Under the pieces are notes generated by a model that was not told where the DNA came from, searched no databases, and saw only the letters and a list, made by a program, of their open reading frames with translations. A stretch of DNA of 64,000 nucleotides from Frateuria_A sp051900415 (GTDB lineage: Bacteria > Pseudomonadota > Gammaproteobacteria > Xanthomonadales > Rhodanobacteraceae), in NCBI RefSeq assembly GCF_051900415.1, contig NZ_JBHZGL010000002.1, forward strand, positions 124,001 through 188,000, given 5' to 3'. The first letter of the stretch is position 1. Every line of letters begins with the position of its first letter. Positions 32,795 through 45,965 of the stretch are shown here, piece after piece. The translations under genes were made by a program, and so were the position numbers.

Positions 32795-32910
32795 AGGGGC
32801 GACACCGCGCCATCGCGCGCTTTCCACACTCCTGTGCGACAACGCGTCATCTGGCCGTGCACATTGGCGCCGCTATGCTGCGAAGCCTCGACCCACGTCC
32901 AGAGTTGACC

Positions 32911-35166
32911 GTGAAGCCCCGATCGCCCGGCATCTGCGTGCTCGCCCTCCTGGCCGCCCCTGCCCTGCTGCACGCCGCCGACACGCCACCGCAGGCCACC
33001 ACGCTCGCCCCGGTGATGGTGCACGCCAGCGACACCCACGTCACCGAGACGCCGGCGGTCAGCGTGCGCATCGACCGCGCCCAGCTCGCACGGCAGAACG
33101 TCACCACCAGTGCCGACGCGCTGCGCTTTGCGCCCAACCTGCAGGTGCGCTCGCGTTACATCGGAGACCCCAACGCGATCATCAGCGGGCGCAACGCGGG
33201 CACCCTGCAAAGCGCGCGCAGCCTGGTCTATTCCAACGGCCTGCTGCTCTCCAACCTGATGACCAACGGCTGGGACGGCGCGCCGCGCTGGGGCATGGTC
33301 GCGCCCGAGGAAATCGGCGCGGTCGACGTGTTGTACGGCCCCTATTCCGCGCTCTATCCGGGCAACTCGATCGGCACCACGGTACTGATCCACACGCGCC
33401 TGCCCGAGCGGCTCACCGCCAGCGCCAGCGTGCAGGTCATGAACCAGGATTTCCGCGACGCCTATGGCGCTGGCGGCCACTACAACGGCCGCCACGCCGC
33501 CGCTTCGCTCGGCAACCGGCAGGGCCGCTGGAGCTGGCTGCTCACCCTCGACCGGCTGGACAACCACGGCCAGCCGATGCAGTACGCCACCGCCAAGGCC
33601 GGCGGCGATCCGTCGGCTGCCGTCGCAGTGGATGGCGCCACGCTCGACCGCAATCCCAACGGCAGTCCTCGCCTGGTCTATGGCGCCAACAGCATCGAGC
33701 ACACCGTGCAGACCCAGGCCAAGCTCAAGCTCGGGGTGGACCTGACCGACCGGGTGGCGGCGCTGTTCACGCTCGGCTGGTGGCACAACCACGCCGAGGA
33801 CCGTACGCGCAGCTTCCTGCGCGATGCCGGCGGGCAACCGGTCACCGCGGGCACGGTGAGCGCCTACGGCGGGACCTGGACCTTGCCGGCCAGCGGCCTG
33901 GCGCCGACCGGCAGCGAGGATACGCACCTCCTGTACGGCGCCGAGCTCAATGGCCACTGGTCCAACGACTGGCGCTGGACCGCCGTCGCCAGCCACTATG
34001 ACTTCGTCCGCGCGCTCGCACGCAGCGCGTCGTTGCCGCCGCCGGTCGGCCCGCTGGGCGGTCCCGGTACCGTGGCGGACAACGCAGGCTCCGGCTGGGA
34101 CACGCTCGACCTGCGCAGCTCCGGCCCGCTGGGCGACACGCACATGCTCTACGCCGGCCTGCACGGCGACCGCTACGTGCTCGATTCGCGCGTGTTCGCC
34201 GCCAGCGACTGGCGCGGCGCCGCCGACGGTGCGCTGGCGAGCGCCTTCGCCGGCCGCACGCAGACGCGCGCCGCCTACCTGCAGGACGTCTGGAGCTTTG
34301 CCGATGCCTGGGCACTGACGCTGGGTGCTCGCTGGGAGCAATGGCGCGCCTACGGCGGACGCCGTGCGGACAGCGCCGCGACCGTCCGTTACGCCGACCG
34401 CCAGCGCAGCGACCTGTCGCCCAAGGCCGCGCTCGAGTGGGACTTCGCGCCCGACTGGCAGCTCCGCCTGGCCTGGGGCAAGGCCGTGCGCTACCCGACC
34501 GTGGCTGAGCTGTTCCAGGGTGCGATCGCCGCCAACGCGATCGTCGGCAACGACCCCAGCCTCAAGCCTGAGCGGGACAACTCGATGGACCTCACGCTCA
34601 AGCGGCAGCTCACCGACGGCCACTGGCGCGTCTCGCTGTTCCAGGACCGCATCGCCGATGCGCTCTACACGCAGACCGACATCACCGTCACGCCCACTGT
34701 CACCAACGTGCAGAACATCGACCTGACCCGCATCCGCGGCATCGAGGGCGAGCTTGCGCTGACCGACCTGTGGACGTCCGGGCTGGACCTCACCGCCAGC
34801 GTGGCCGTGAACGACGCCAAGACCCTGCGCGACCGCCGCTACCCGCTGGCCGAAGGCAAATGGTTCCCGCGCATCCCGCGCCTGCGCGCCAGCCTGTTCG
34901 CCGACTACCGCTTTGCCGACGGCTGGGAAGCCTCGTTGGGCATCCGCCGCTCCGGCCGCCAGTACGGCTCGCTGGACAACAGCGATTTCGTCGACACCTA
35001 CGGCGCCGTCAGTGCCTTCACGGTCGCCGATGCGAAACTGCGCTGGCATTTCGCCCCGCACTGGACCGCCTCGCTGGGCGTGGACAACCTCACCAACGCG
35101 CGCTACTGGGTCTACCACCCGTATGCCGGCCGCACCTGGGTCGGCGGCGTGCGCTGGGAGCTGTAG
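32911..35166 (+). CDS. TonB-dependent outer-membrane receptor of unknown ligand (possible metal)
   Basis: 751 residues from the GTG at 32911, chosen because a signal peptide (GICVLALLAAPALLHAAD) starts there; earlier in-frame starts at 32857 (GTG) and 32875 (ATG) would put a charged leader before it. The plug domain is about 40-170 (RFAPNLQVRSRYIGDPNAII, VDVLYGPYSALYPGNSIG) and the 22-strand barrel follows, ending DNLTNARYWVYHPYAGRTWV and GVRWEL. It is followed after 13 bp by a beta-propeller gene and a thioredoxin-like gene in one operon. The ligand is not recognisable; no Fur box or riboswitch was seen upstream. Confidence 0.9.
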   Translation: MKPRSPGICVLALLAAPALLHAADTPPQATTLAPVMVHASDTHVTETPAVSVRIDRAQLARQNVTTSADALRFAPNLQVRSRYIGDPNAIISGRNAGTLQSARSLVYSNGLLLSNLMTNGWDGAPRWGMVAPEEIGAVDVLYGPYSALYPGNSIGTTVLIHTRLPERLTASASVQVMNQDFRDAYGAGGHYNGRHAAASLGNRQGRWSWLLTLDRLDNHGQPMQYATAKAGGDPSAAVAVDGATLDRNPNGSPRLVYGANSIEHTVQTQAKLKLGVDLTDRVAALFTLGWWHNHAEDRTRSFLRDAGGQPVTAGTVSAYGGTWTLPASGLAPTGSEDTHLLYGAELNGHWSNDWRWTAVASHYDFVRALARSASLPPPVGPLGGPGTVADNAGSGWDTLDLRSSGPLGDTHMLYAGLHGDRYVLDSRVFAASDWRGAADGALASAFAGRTQTRAAYLQDVWSFADAWALTLGARWEQWRAYGGRRADSAATVRYADRQRSDLSPKAALEWDFAPDWQLRLAWGKAVRYPTVAELFQGAIAANAIVGNDPSLKPERDNSMDLTLKRQLTDGHWRVSLFQDRIADALYTQTDITVTPTVTNVQNIDLTRIRGIEGELALTDLWTSGLDLTASVAVNDAKTLRDRRYPLAEGKWFPRIPRLRASLFADYRFADGWEASLGIRRSGRQYGSLDNSDFVDTYGAVSAFTVADAKLRWHFAPHWTASLGVDNLTNARYWVYHPYAGRTWVGGVRWEL

Positions 35167-35179
35167 CCGAAGGAATCCC

Positions 35180-36346
35180 ATGCGTCGTCTGCTGATCCTG
35201 CTGCTTTGCCTTGCCCTCGCGCCGGTGGCCGCGCACGAGCACATGGCCATGCCGAAAGAGCCGCCGCTCGGCGCGAGCGCGGCGTTCGACGCGCAAGGCC
35301 GGCTTTGGGTCGCCGATGCCGCCGACGGCCACGTGCGCCTGCGCCACTCCGACGACATGGGCAAGACCTTCAGCGCGCCGGTGACGGTCAATACCGCGCC
35401 CGAGCCGATCTACGCCGAAGGCGAGAACCGGCCCAAGCTGGCGTTCGGCCCGAAGGGCGAGATCTACGTGAGCTGGTCGCAACCGCGCGCCAAGCCGTGG
35501 ACCGGCTTCGTACGCTTCGCCCGTTCGCTGGATGGCGGCGCCCATTTCTCCGCCCCGCTCACCGTGCACCACGATCGCGCGGAGATCACCCACCGCTTCG
35601 ATGCGCTTGCCGTCGACGGCCAGGGACGCGTGGTGCTGGCCTGGATCGACAAGCGCGACCAGGCCGCGGCCGAGGCAGCGGGCAAGCCCTACCTGGGCGC
35701 AGCCGTGTACTACGCGTGGTCCGACGATCGCGGCGCGAGCTTCGTCCCCGAGCGCAAGCTTGCAGAGCACAGTTGCGAGTGCTGCCGCATCGCGCTCTCG
35801 CACACGCCGCAGGGCGATATCGCCGCGTTCTTCCGCGCGGTCTACGGCGACAACATCCGTGACCACTCCTTCGCCGTGCTGCGCACCGACGGCGGGGCCA
35901 GCCATGCCGAGCGCGCCACCTTCAGCGGCTGGCACATCGCCGGCTGCCCGCACCACGGCCCGGGCCTTGCGATTGCGCCGGACGGCACCCGCCACGCGGT
36001 CTGGTACGAGGCCAACGGCAAACCGACCATCTGGTACGGCCAGCTCCAGCCTGGCCAGCACGCCGCACACGCGCAGGCGATCGCTGGCGCCGGTGCCAGC
36101 CACGCGGATATCGCGGTGGATGGCAACACGGTGTGGGTGGCGTGGAACCAGGTCGACGCGAAAGGCGAGGCGCTGATGCTGCGCCGCTCGGACGACGGCG
36201 GGCTGCATTTCGGCACGCCGCGCACGATGGCAAGCAGCGCCGCGGCGGTGGGCTCGCCGCAGCTGCTGCTGCGCGATGGCCGGGCTTACGTCGCCTGGAA
36301 CACGGCGACCGGCTTCCGCCTGCTCTCCGCCAGGGCGACGCCATGA
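35180..36346 (+). CDS. Periplasmic BNR/sialidase-like beta-propeller with Cys/His motifs
   Basis: 388 residues. A signal peptide (LLILLLCLALAPVAA) precedes a mature N-terminus starting HEHMAMPKE, a His/Met-rich start that could bind copper. BNR-type repeats are visible (RHSDDMGKTFSAP, ARSLDGGAHFSAP, SDDRGASFVPE, RRSDDGGLHFGTP). Unusual conserved-looking motifs are HSCECC (Cys199, 201, 202) and GCPHHGPG (Cys256, His258, His259). True sialidase active-site Arg/Asp/Tyr arrangements were not recognised. AAGGA precedes the ATG. The gene sits between a TonB receptor and a thioredoxin-like gene, suggesting a metal-binding periplasmic role rather than glycan cleavage (inference). Confidence 0.85.
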   Translation: MRRLLILLLCLALAPVAAHEHMAMPKEPPLGASAAFDAQGRLWVADAADGHVRLRHSDDMGKTFSAPVTVNTAPEPIYAEGENRPKLAFGPKGEIYVSWSQPRAKPWTGFVRFARSLDGGAHFSAPLTVHHDRAEITHRFDALAVDGQGRVVLAWIDKRDQAAAEAAGKPYLGAAVYYAWSDDRGASFVPERKLAEHSCECCRIALSHTPQGDIAAFFRAVYGDNIRDHSFAVLRTDGGASHAERATFSGWHIAGCPHHGPGLAIAPDGTRHAVWYEANGKPTIWYGQLQPGQHAAHAQAIAGAGASHADIAVDGNTVWVAWNQVDAKGEALMLRRSDDGGLHFGTPRTMASSAAAVGSPQLLLRDGRAYVAWNTATGFRLLSARATP

Positions 36347-36807
36347 AGCGTTGGCTCGTCGCCCTGTTGCTGCTGCCGGGCCTCGCCATGGCCGGCTCCC
36401 CGAAGCCGTTGAGCGCAGCCGATGTCCCTGCCCTGCTCACACCACCGGCCCACGGCGAGCGCCTGATCGCCCTGTGGGCGCTGGACTGCGCGTATTGCGA
36501 ACCGAACCTGCAAGCCCTGGCGCGATTGCAGCAGGCGCATCCGAAGAGCATCGAACTGGTCACCGTGGCCACCGACGACATGGCGCATGCCCCGGCCATC
36601 GAAAAGCGCCTCGCCGCCGCCGGCATGACCGCCTGGCCGGCCCGCGCCTACGCCGATGCCACGCCCGAGCGGCTCAACTATCTGCTCGATCCCGAATGGG
36701 GTGGCGAAACACCTCGCGTGCTGGCGATCCGCGCCGATGGCTCACGCCAGGGATACAGCGGCGAACTGACGGAAAAGCAGCTGCAGGCCCTCACCCCGAA
36801 ACCGTAG
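36343..36807 (+). CDS. Periplasmic thioredoxin-like protein (CAYC motif)
   Basis: 154 residues with a signal peptide (WLVALLLLPGLAMAG). The thioredoxin-fold active site is LWALDCAYCEPN with Cys49-Ala-Tyr-Cys52, followed by VTVATDD and the fold's cis-Pro region near GGETPRVLAI. Its ATG overlaps the propeller gene stop (ATGA), so it is coupled to it. It probably keeps Cys residues of the propeller protein reduced or helps transfer a metal; both are inference. Confidence 0.87.
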   Translation: MKRWLVALLLLPGLAMAGSPKPLSAADVPALLTPPAHGERLIALWALDCAYCEPNLQALARLQQAHPKSIELVTVATDDMAHAPAIEKRLAAAGMTAWPARAYADATPERLNYLLDPEWGGETPRVLAIRADGSRQGYSGELTEKQLQALTPKP

Positions 36808-36866
36808 GGTGGGCTTCAGCCGACCCTGCCGTTGCGTAGCACGAGGACGGTGGGCTGAGGCCCTAC
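36804..36866. repeat. GTAG-type palindromic repeat, family A copy 4 (degenerate right arm)
   Basis: The left arm GTAGGGTGGGCTTCAGCC and right arm GGTGGGCTGAGGCCCTAC lie between the thioredoxin-like gene and the converging tRNA-Ser gene. The left arm includes the stop codon. Confidence 0.8.
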
Positions 36867-36886
36867 GAGTTCTACTTCCAGATACG

Positions 36887-36913
36887 CAAAACGCCCCGAG
36901 AGGGGCGTTTTGC
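36887..36913 (-). terminator. Terminator of tRNA-Ser (bidirectional)
   Basis: The symmetric hairpin AAAACGCCCC / GGGGCGTTTT with a short loop lies 6 bp past the tRNA 3' end; the flanking A and T runs allow function on both strands. Confidence 0.85.
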
Positions 36914-36918
36914 ATGTC

Positions 36919-37011
36919 TGGCGGAGAGAGAGGGATTCGAACCCTCGATAAGGCTTTTGACCCTATACTCCCTTAGCAGGGGAGCCCCTTCGGCCTCTCG
37001 GGCATCTCTCC
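36919..37011 (-). tRNA. tRNA-Ser (anticodon GCT)
   Basis: 93 nt including an encoded CCA. The acceptor pairs GGAGAGA with TCTCTCC. The anticodon arm CTCCC-CTGCTAA-GGGAG gives anticodon GCT. A long variable arm and T arm GAGGGTTCGAATCCCTC are present. It lies downstream of csrA, as in relatives. Confidence 0.96.
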
Positions 37012-37081
37012 GGGTATGTTCCGCGCTTTCGCGGAGCCGGCAAGGATACCGGCCGACGCCGCCGAGGTAAAGCGTTCGTGA

Positions 37082-37288
37082 TCAGTGTTCGCCAGTTTCG
37101 CCGGACGTGCTGCTGCCGGACTCGTGCTCGCCCTTGATCCGCTGATAGATCTCTTCGCGATGCACCGCCACGTTCTTCGGGGCATTGATGCCGATACGCA
37201 CCTGGTTGCCCTTCACGCCGAGAACGGTAACGGTCACCTCGTCACCGATCATCAGGGTTTCACCGACCCTGCGGGTCAGAATCAACAT
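37082..37288 (-). CDS. csrA: Carbon storage regulator CsrA/RsmA
   Basis: 68 residues. This dimeric RNA-binding protein represses translation at GGA-containing leaders. The core MLILTRRVGETLMIGDEVTV and NVAVHREEIYQRIKGE is canonical; the C-terminal tail ESGSSTSGETGEH is a little longer than in E. coli. The order alaS-csrA-tRNA-Ser is conserved in gammaproteobacteria. About 270 bp upstream to alaS shows no gene and presumably holds its promoter. Confidence 0.98.
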   Translation of the reverse strand: MLILTRRVGETLMIGDEVTVTVLGVKGNQVRIGINAPKNVAVHREEIYQRIKGEHESGSSTSGETGEH

Positions 37289-37560
37289 GTTGTGTTACTC
37301 CATTAATGCTGTTGGTCACAGGCCTGCCGCACGATGGAGCTTCACCCCTGAGCCCATCGCCAGTCAGTTCGACGAAAGTCCGTCGAAGGCCCTACCGCCT
37401 TCCCCGGCTCACAGCCAAGGCATTCACCATGAATGCCCTTGCCTTGCGGCAGCATCGTGGGTCATGCCGCCGACAGTCGTCCGATACTAGCCGAGCGCGA
37501 GCGCCGCGCGCAACGCATTTCGCGGGTGATAAATCCCCGATTCACAATGGTCTAGCGGGT

Positions 37561-40188
<2,628 letters not shown>

Positions 40189-40243
40189 GGGCAGCGCAGG
40201 CTTGAGACAAAAAAGGCCACGCCGGCGGCCACCGCCGATGAAA

Positions 40244-40741
40244 TCAGTCGATTTCGTCGGCAGCGTCGTCCACTTCGGCGTGGGTAGCACGTCGTACTGT
40301 GGCGGCGGCAAAGCCGCGACGCAAGAGGAATTGCGCGCGTCGGGCGCGCTCGGCGTGGTCCGCCGGGGCCTTCCCGCCATAGCGCCTGCGCAACTGATCG
40401 AGCGCGGACGCTTCCCAGTCGACTTCAGCCGTGTCCAGCAATTCGCGGATGCGCTCGTCCGGCACGGCGTGTGTCTTGAGCTCGGCGCGGATCCGCTGGG
40501 GGCCGTAGCCCTGGGATGTGCGACTGCGCACCAGGACTTCGGCGAAGCGGTCGTCGTCCTGGTAGTGCTGCTCACCCAGGCGGTCGATGGCCGAGGCAGC
40601 CTCATCGCCCTCGTATCCGCTCTGGCGCAGCTTGGTCTTGAGCTCACGGCGCGAGTGCTCGCGGCGGGCGAGCAGGACGAGCGCCTTGTCGTAGGCGCTG
40701 CGTTTGATGCGTCCCTTGTCTTTGCCAGGCTTGTCAGCCAC
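40244..40741 (-). CDS. recX: Regulatory protein RecX
   Basis: 165 residues from the GTG at 40741, which overlaps the upstream gene by 8 bp; an ATG at 40813 would add 24 residues and overlap it by 80 bp. RecX inhibits RecA filament growth. The three-helix repeats are visible (AYDKALVLLARREHSRRELK, LGEQHYQDDDRFAEVLVRSR, GPQRIRAELKTHAV). It is normally directly after recA; here a foreign gene separates them. The C-terminus is acidic (EVDDAADEID). Confidence 0.9.
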   Translation of the reverse strand: MADKPGKDKGRIKRSAYDKALVLLARREHSRRELKTKLRQSGYEGDEAASAIDRLGEQHYQDDDRFAEVLVRSRTSQGYGPQRIRAELKTHAVPDERIRELLDTAEVDWEASALDQLRRRYGGKAPADHAERARRAQFLLRRGFAAATVRRATHAEVDDAADEID

Positions 40742-41348
40742 GCCCGAGAGACTCTTCTTGCCAGGGGAACGCAATTTGAAAGGCGCCCGCCCCCCGCCCG
40801 GATCTTTCGTCATTGCAGACGGGCAGCGTGCCTGCCTGTCGCTCGTATTCATGCAGGGCAGCCCGCTCGGCCGCCTTGACCAGGCGCTTGGCCGAATCGA
40901 AGTCCTCGGCGACCAAGCTGGCCCACGAAAAATGCCAGCTATCGAAGCCCTTGAAGCACTCGCATCGATATCTGGCCCAGTTCCTGGTGTCCCGCGGCTC
41001 GCCACCAAGGAGGGTGAACGGACCACCGCAGTGACCCGCCGCCTTGCAGCAGTGCTTCCACAGGCGGTCATGCAGCGTGGACGGGCTCTTGGTGCCCACC
41101 GAACGCCCGAGGTAGATCGCGCTCGCCGGCTCGGACAATTCGCCCAACCTGGCGTCGGCAATCACATAGAGCCCGGCCCAGGGCGTGCCCAGATCCCCGG
41201 CAAGGGGCCTGAACATGCTGTTTCGCCGCAGCTCGGGATCGTAGTGATACGCCCGGTCAAAGGGCAGCCAGTTATTGAAGCTGACGAGCACACGCCCTCC
41301 GCGCGGAAATCCGGAGCCAGTCCCTGTGCCAGGAGAGCGAGGGCACAT
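40734..41348 (-). CDS. GIY-YIG-like nuclease-domain protein inserted between recA and recX
   Basis: 204 residues from the ATG at 41348; a GTG at 41291 with GGAGG upstream is an alternative (185 residues). The pattern WAGLYVIADA (about 57-66), AIYLGRS (77-83) and LHDRLWKH (92-99) fits the GIY, YIG and Arg parts of the GIY-YIG nuclease fold; AERAALHEYERQAG with a Glu, and LPVCND near 175-180, fit the later Glu and Asn positions. Several Cys (about 100, 101, 107, 129, 131) may bind a metal. Assignment is by motif reading only. The stop overlaps recX, so it is embedded in the recA-recX operon. Confidence 0.72.
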   Translation of the reverse strand: MCPRSPGTGTGSGFPRGGRVLVSFNNWLPFDRAYHYDPELRRNSMFRPLAGDLGTPWAGLYVIADARLGELSEPASAIYLGRSVGTKSPSTLHDRLWKHCCKAAGHCGGPFTLLGGEPRDTRNWARYRCECFKGFDSWHFSWASLVAEDFDSAKRLVKAAERAALHEYERQAGTLPVCNDERSGRGAGAFQIAFPWQEESLGRG

Positions 41349-41405
41349 CCCCTCCCCTGGCGTACCTAGAGGAGAGGAAGGTGGGCTTCGGCCAGGACAG
41401 AAAAA

Positions 41406-42440
41406 TCAGGCTTCTTCGAGCGCCTCTTCAGAGGTGGCGGCTGCCTTGCCGCCGCCCACCAGCAAGCGCGCACGCAGCTGCTGGTCGATCTCGTCGGCGA
41501 TGGCGGGGTTGTCGCGCAGGAACTGGCGCACGTTCTCCTTGCCCTGGCCGATGCGGTCGCCGTTGTAGCTGTACCAGGCGCCGGACTTGTCGATCAGGTT
41601 TTCCTTCACGCCCAGCTCGATGATCTCGCCCTCGCGCGAGGTGCCCTCGCCGTAGAGGATCTCGAACTCGGCCTGGCGGAACGGCGGCGCGACCTTGTTC
41701 TTCACCACCTTGACGCGGGTCTCCGAGCCGATCACCTCGTCACCCTTCTTGACCGCGCCGATGCGGCGGATGTCCAGGCGCACCGAGGCGTAGAACTTCA
41801 GCGCGTTGCCGCCGGTGGTGGTTTCCGGGCTGCCGAACATCACGCCGATCTTCATGCGGATCTGGTTGATGAAGATCACCAGGCAGTTGGACTTCTTGAT
41901 GTTGGCCGTGAGTTTGCGCAGCGCCTGGCTCATCAGGCGCGCGTGCAGGCCGACGTGGGAATCGCCCATCTCGCCCTCGATTTCGGCCTTCGGCGTGAGC
42001 GCCGCCACCGAGTCGACCACCACCATGTCCACTGCGCCGGAGCGCACCAGCATGTCGGCGATCTCCAGCGCCTGCTCGCCGGTGTCCGGCTGGCTGATCA
42101 GCAGGTCGGCCACGTTGACGCCGAGCTTCTCGGCATAGGTCGGGTCGAGTGCGTGCTCGGCGTCGACGAACGCGGCGGTGCCGCCGTTCTTCTGGCAGTT
42201 GGCGATGGCCTGCAGGGTCAGCGTCGTCTTGCCGGAGGATTCCGGGCCATAGATCTCGATCACGCGGCCGCGCGGCAAGCCACCGATGCCCAGCGCGATG
42301 TCCAGCCCGAGCGAACCGGTGGAGACCGTGTCGATGGCCTCGTTGGTGCGGTCGCCCAGGCGCATCACGGCCCCCTTGCCGAACTGCTTTTCGATCTGGC
42401 CAAGTGCGGAGGCCAGCGCTTTGCGCTTGTTGTCGTCCAT
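41406..42440 (-). CDS. recA: Recombinase RecA
   Basis: 344 residues. The ATP-dependent strand-exchange protein of recombination and SOS control. Walker A GPESSGKTT is at 65-73, VVVDSVAALTPKAEIEGEMG follows, and loops GLHARLMSQALRKLT and IGVMFGSPETTTGGNALKFY bind DNA. The ATG at 42440 gives the canonical MDDNKRKALASALGQIEKQF. No convincing LexA box was found upstream by eye. Confidence 0.98.
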   Translation of the reverse strand: MDDNKRKALASALGQIEKQFGKGAVMRLGDRTNEAIDTVSTGSLGLDIALGIGGLPRGRVIEIYGPESSGKTTLTLQAIANCQKNGGTAAFVDAEHALDPTYAEKLGVNVADLLISQPDTGEQALEIADMLVRSGAVDMVVVDSVAALTPKAEIEGEMGDSHVGLHARLMSQALRKLTANIKKSNCLVIFINQIRMKIGVMFGSPETTTGGNALKFYASVRLDIRRIGAVKKGDEVIGSETRVKVVKNKVAPPFRQAEFEILYGEGTSREGEIIELGVKENLIDKSGAWYSYNGDRIGQGKENVRQFLRDNPAIADEIDQQLRARLLVGGGKAAATSEEALEEA

Positions 42441-42567
42441 CGTGGGAATCCCGGTGGTGTGGCGAGGAATGGAAGCGATCTTGCCCGGTTCGAATCTCAC
42501 AGGCTGCGATCTGCTAAGGCCTTGATTATCCCACAGCCGTCAAGCCCCGCCGCCGGCGCAGGGCGCC

Positions 42568-43074
42568 TCATTCCGTCAGCGCTTTCCGCACGCCGTTGAG
42601 CGCGGCGGCCACGCTTTGCCGGCGGATCGCCTCACGGTCGCCATCGAAATGGAACAGCTGCGCGTGGGCGTAGCCGCCGCGTCGTTTCCAGCCGATCCAG
42701 ACCGTGCCGACGGGCTTTTCCGGCGTGCCGCCCGACGGCCCGGCAATGCCGGTGACCGCCACGGCGACGCCAGCGCCGTAACGCGCCATCGCGCCGGAAA
42801 CCATCTCCAGCACGGTCTCCTCGCTGACCGCGCCGGTGTGTTCGAGCGTGCGCGGATTGACGCCCAGCAACGCCTCCTTGGCCTCGTAGCTGTACACCAC
42901 GACGCCTGCGTCGAACCAGGCGGAGCTGCCCGGCTGGTCGGTGAGCGTCTTGGCGATCCAGCCGCCGGTGCAGGATTCAGCGGTGACGAGCATCAGCCTG
43001 CGCTGCTGAAGATCGATGGCGACTTCGGCGGCCAGTGCGGAGAGTTCCGCGTCGGTAGGGGCGGGCAGGGGCAC
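42568..43074 (-). CDS. pncC: CinA C-terminal domain protein, nicotinamide-nucleotide amidase
   Basis: 168 residues from a GTG at 43074, chosen because the family begins near PLPAPTDAELSALAAEV; the start is uncertain. It deamidates NMN in pyridine nucleotide salvage. The active-site block is LMLVTAESCTGGWIAKTLTD (catalytic Ser/Thr region), then GVVVYSYEAKEALLGV, VTGIAGPSGGTPEKPVGTVW and the C-terminal helix RRQSVAAALNGVRKAL. It lies directly upstream of recA, the usual order in relatives. Confidence 0.9.
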   Translation of the reverse strand: MPLPAPTDAELSALAAEVAIDLQQRRLMLVTAESCTGGWIAKTLTDQPGSSAWFDAGVVVYSYEAKEALLGVNPRTLEHTGAVSEETVLEMVSGAMARYGAGVAVAVTGIAGPSGGTPEKPVGTVWIGWKRRGGYAHAQLFHFDGDREAIRRQSVAAALNGVRKALTE

Positions 43075-43156
43075 AGCGGGCGATCCGTCGGGGACAAGGG
43101 GCCGTTCTACCCGCTTGTGGGACGCCACGGCAAGACAAGTCGCTGCCGTGGCCTGC

Positions 43157-43219
43157 TGTAGGAGCGCACCCTGTGCGCGACCGCCATGCATCCAGGTCGC
43201 GCACAGGTGCGCTCTTACA
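43157..43219. repeat. GTAG-type palindromic repeat, family C copy 2
   Basis: The arms TGTAGGAGCGCACCCTGTGC and GCGCACAGGTGCGCTCTTAC lie in the gap between the divergent pncC and mutS genes. This is one of the few copies not between converging genes. Confidence 0.88.
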
Positions 43220-43333
43220 GGAATGCGGGCCATTGCCTCCCATCGACGGGGCCGGGCGACGGCTCACGCCGTGTACACTCCGGTGCCTCCCGCGTGATTA
43301 CCGCCGCCGGCGACCGCCCGCCTGATTTCCTGC

Positions 43334-45919
<2,586 letters not shown>

Positions 45920-45965
45920 CACGCGCTACGGTCGCACCCATAGCGAACCTGATCGCATCAGCGCC

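Noticed and set aside
32857..32910. Earlier start for the TonB receptor at 32857 (GTG) or 32875 (ATG)
   Set aside because: It would place 12-18 charged residues before the signal peptide. The GTG at 32911 puts the signal peptide at the N-terminus; an earlier start cannot be fully excluded.
40208..40232. Terminator after recX
   Set aside because: A GC-rich stretch followed by TTTTTT is present on the minus strand but the stem is short and ambiguous; it was left out as a feature.
42441..42567. LexA/SOS box upstream of recA
   Set aside because: TTAGCAGATCGCAG is only a weak partial resemblance to the TTAG-N6-TACTA type box and no CTGT-N8-ACAG site is present. SOS control is likely on general grounds but not shown by this sequence.
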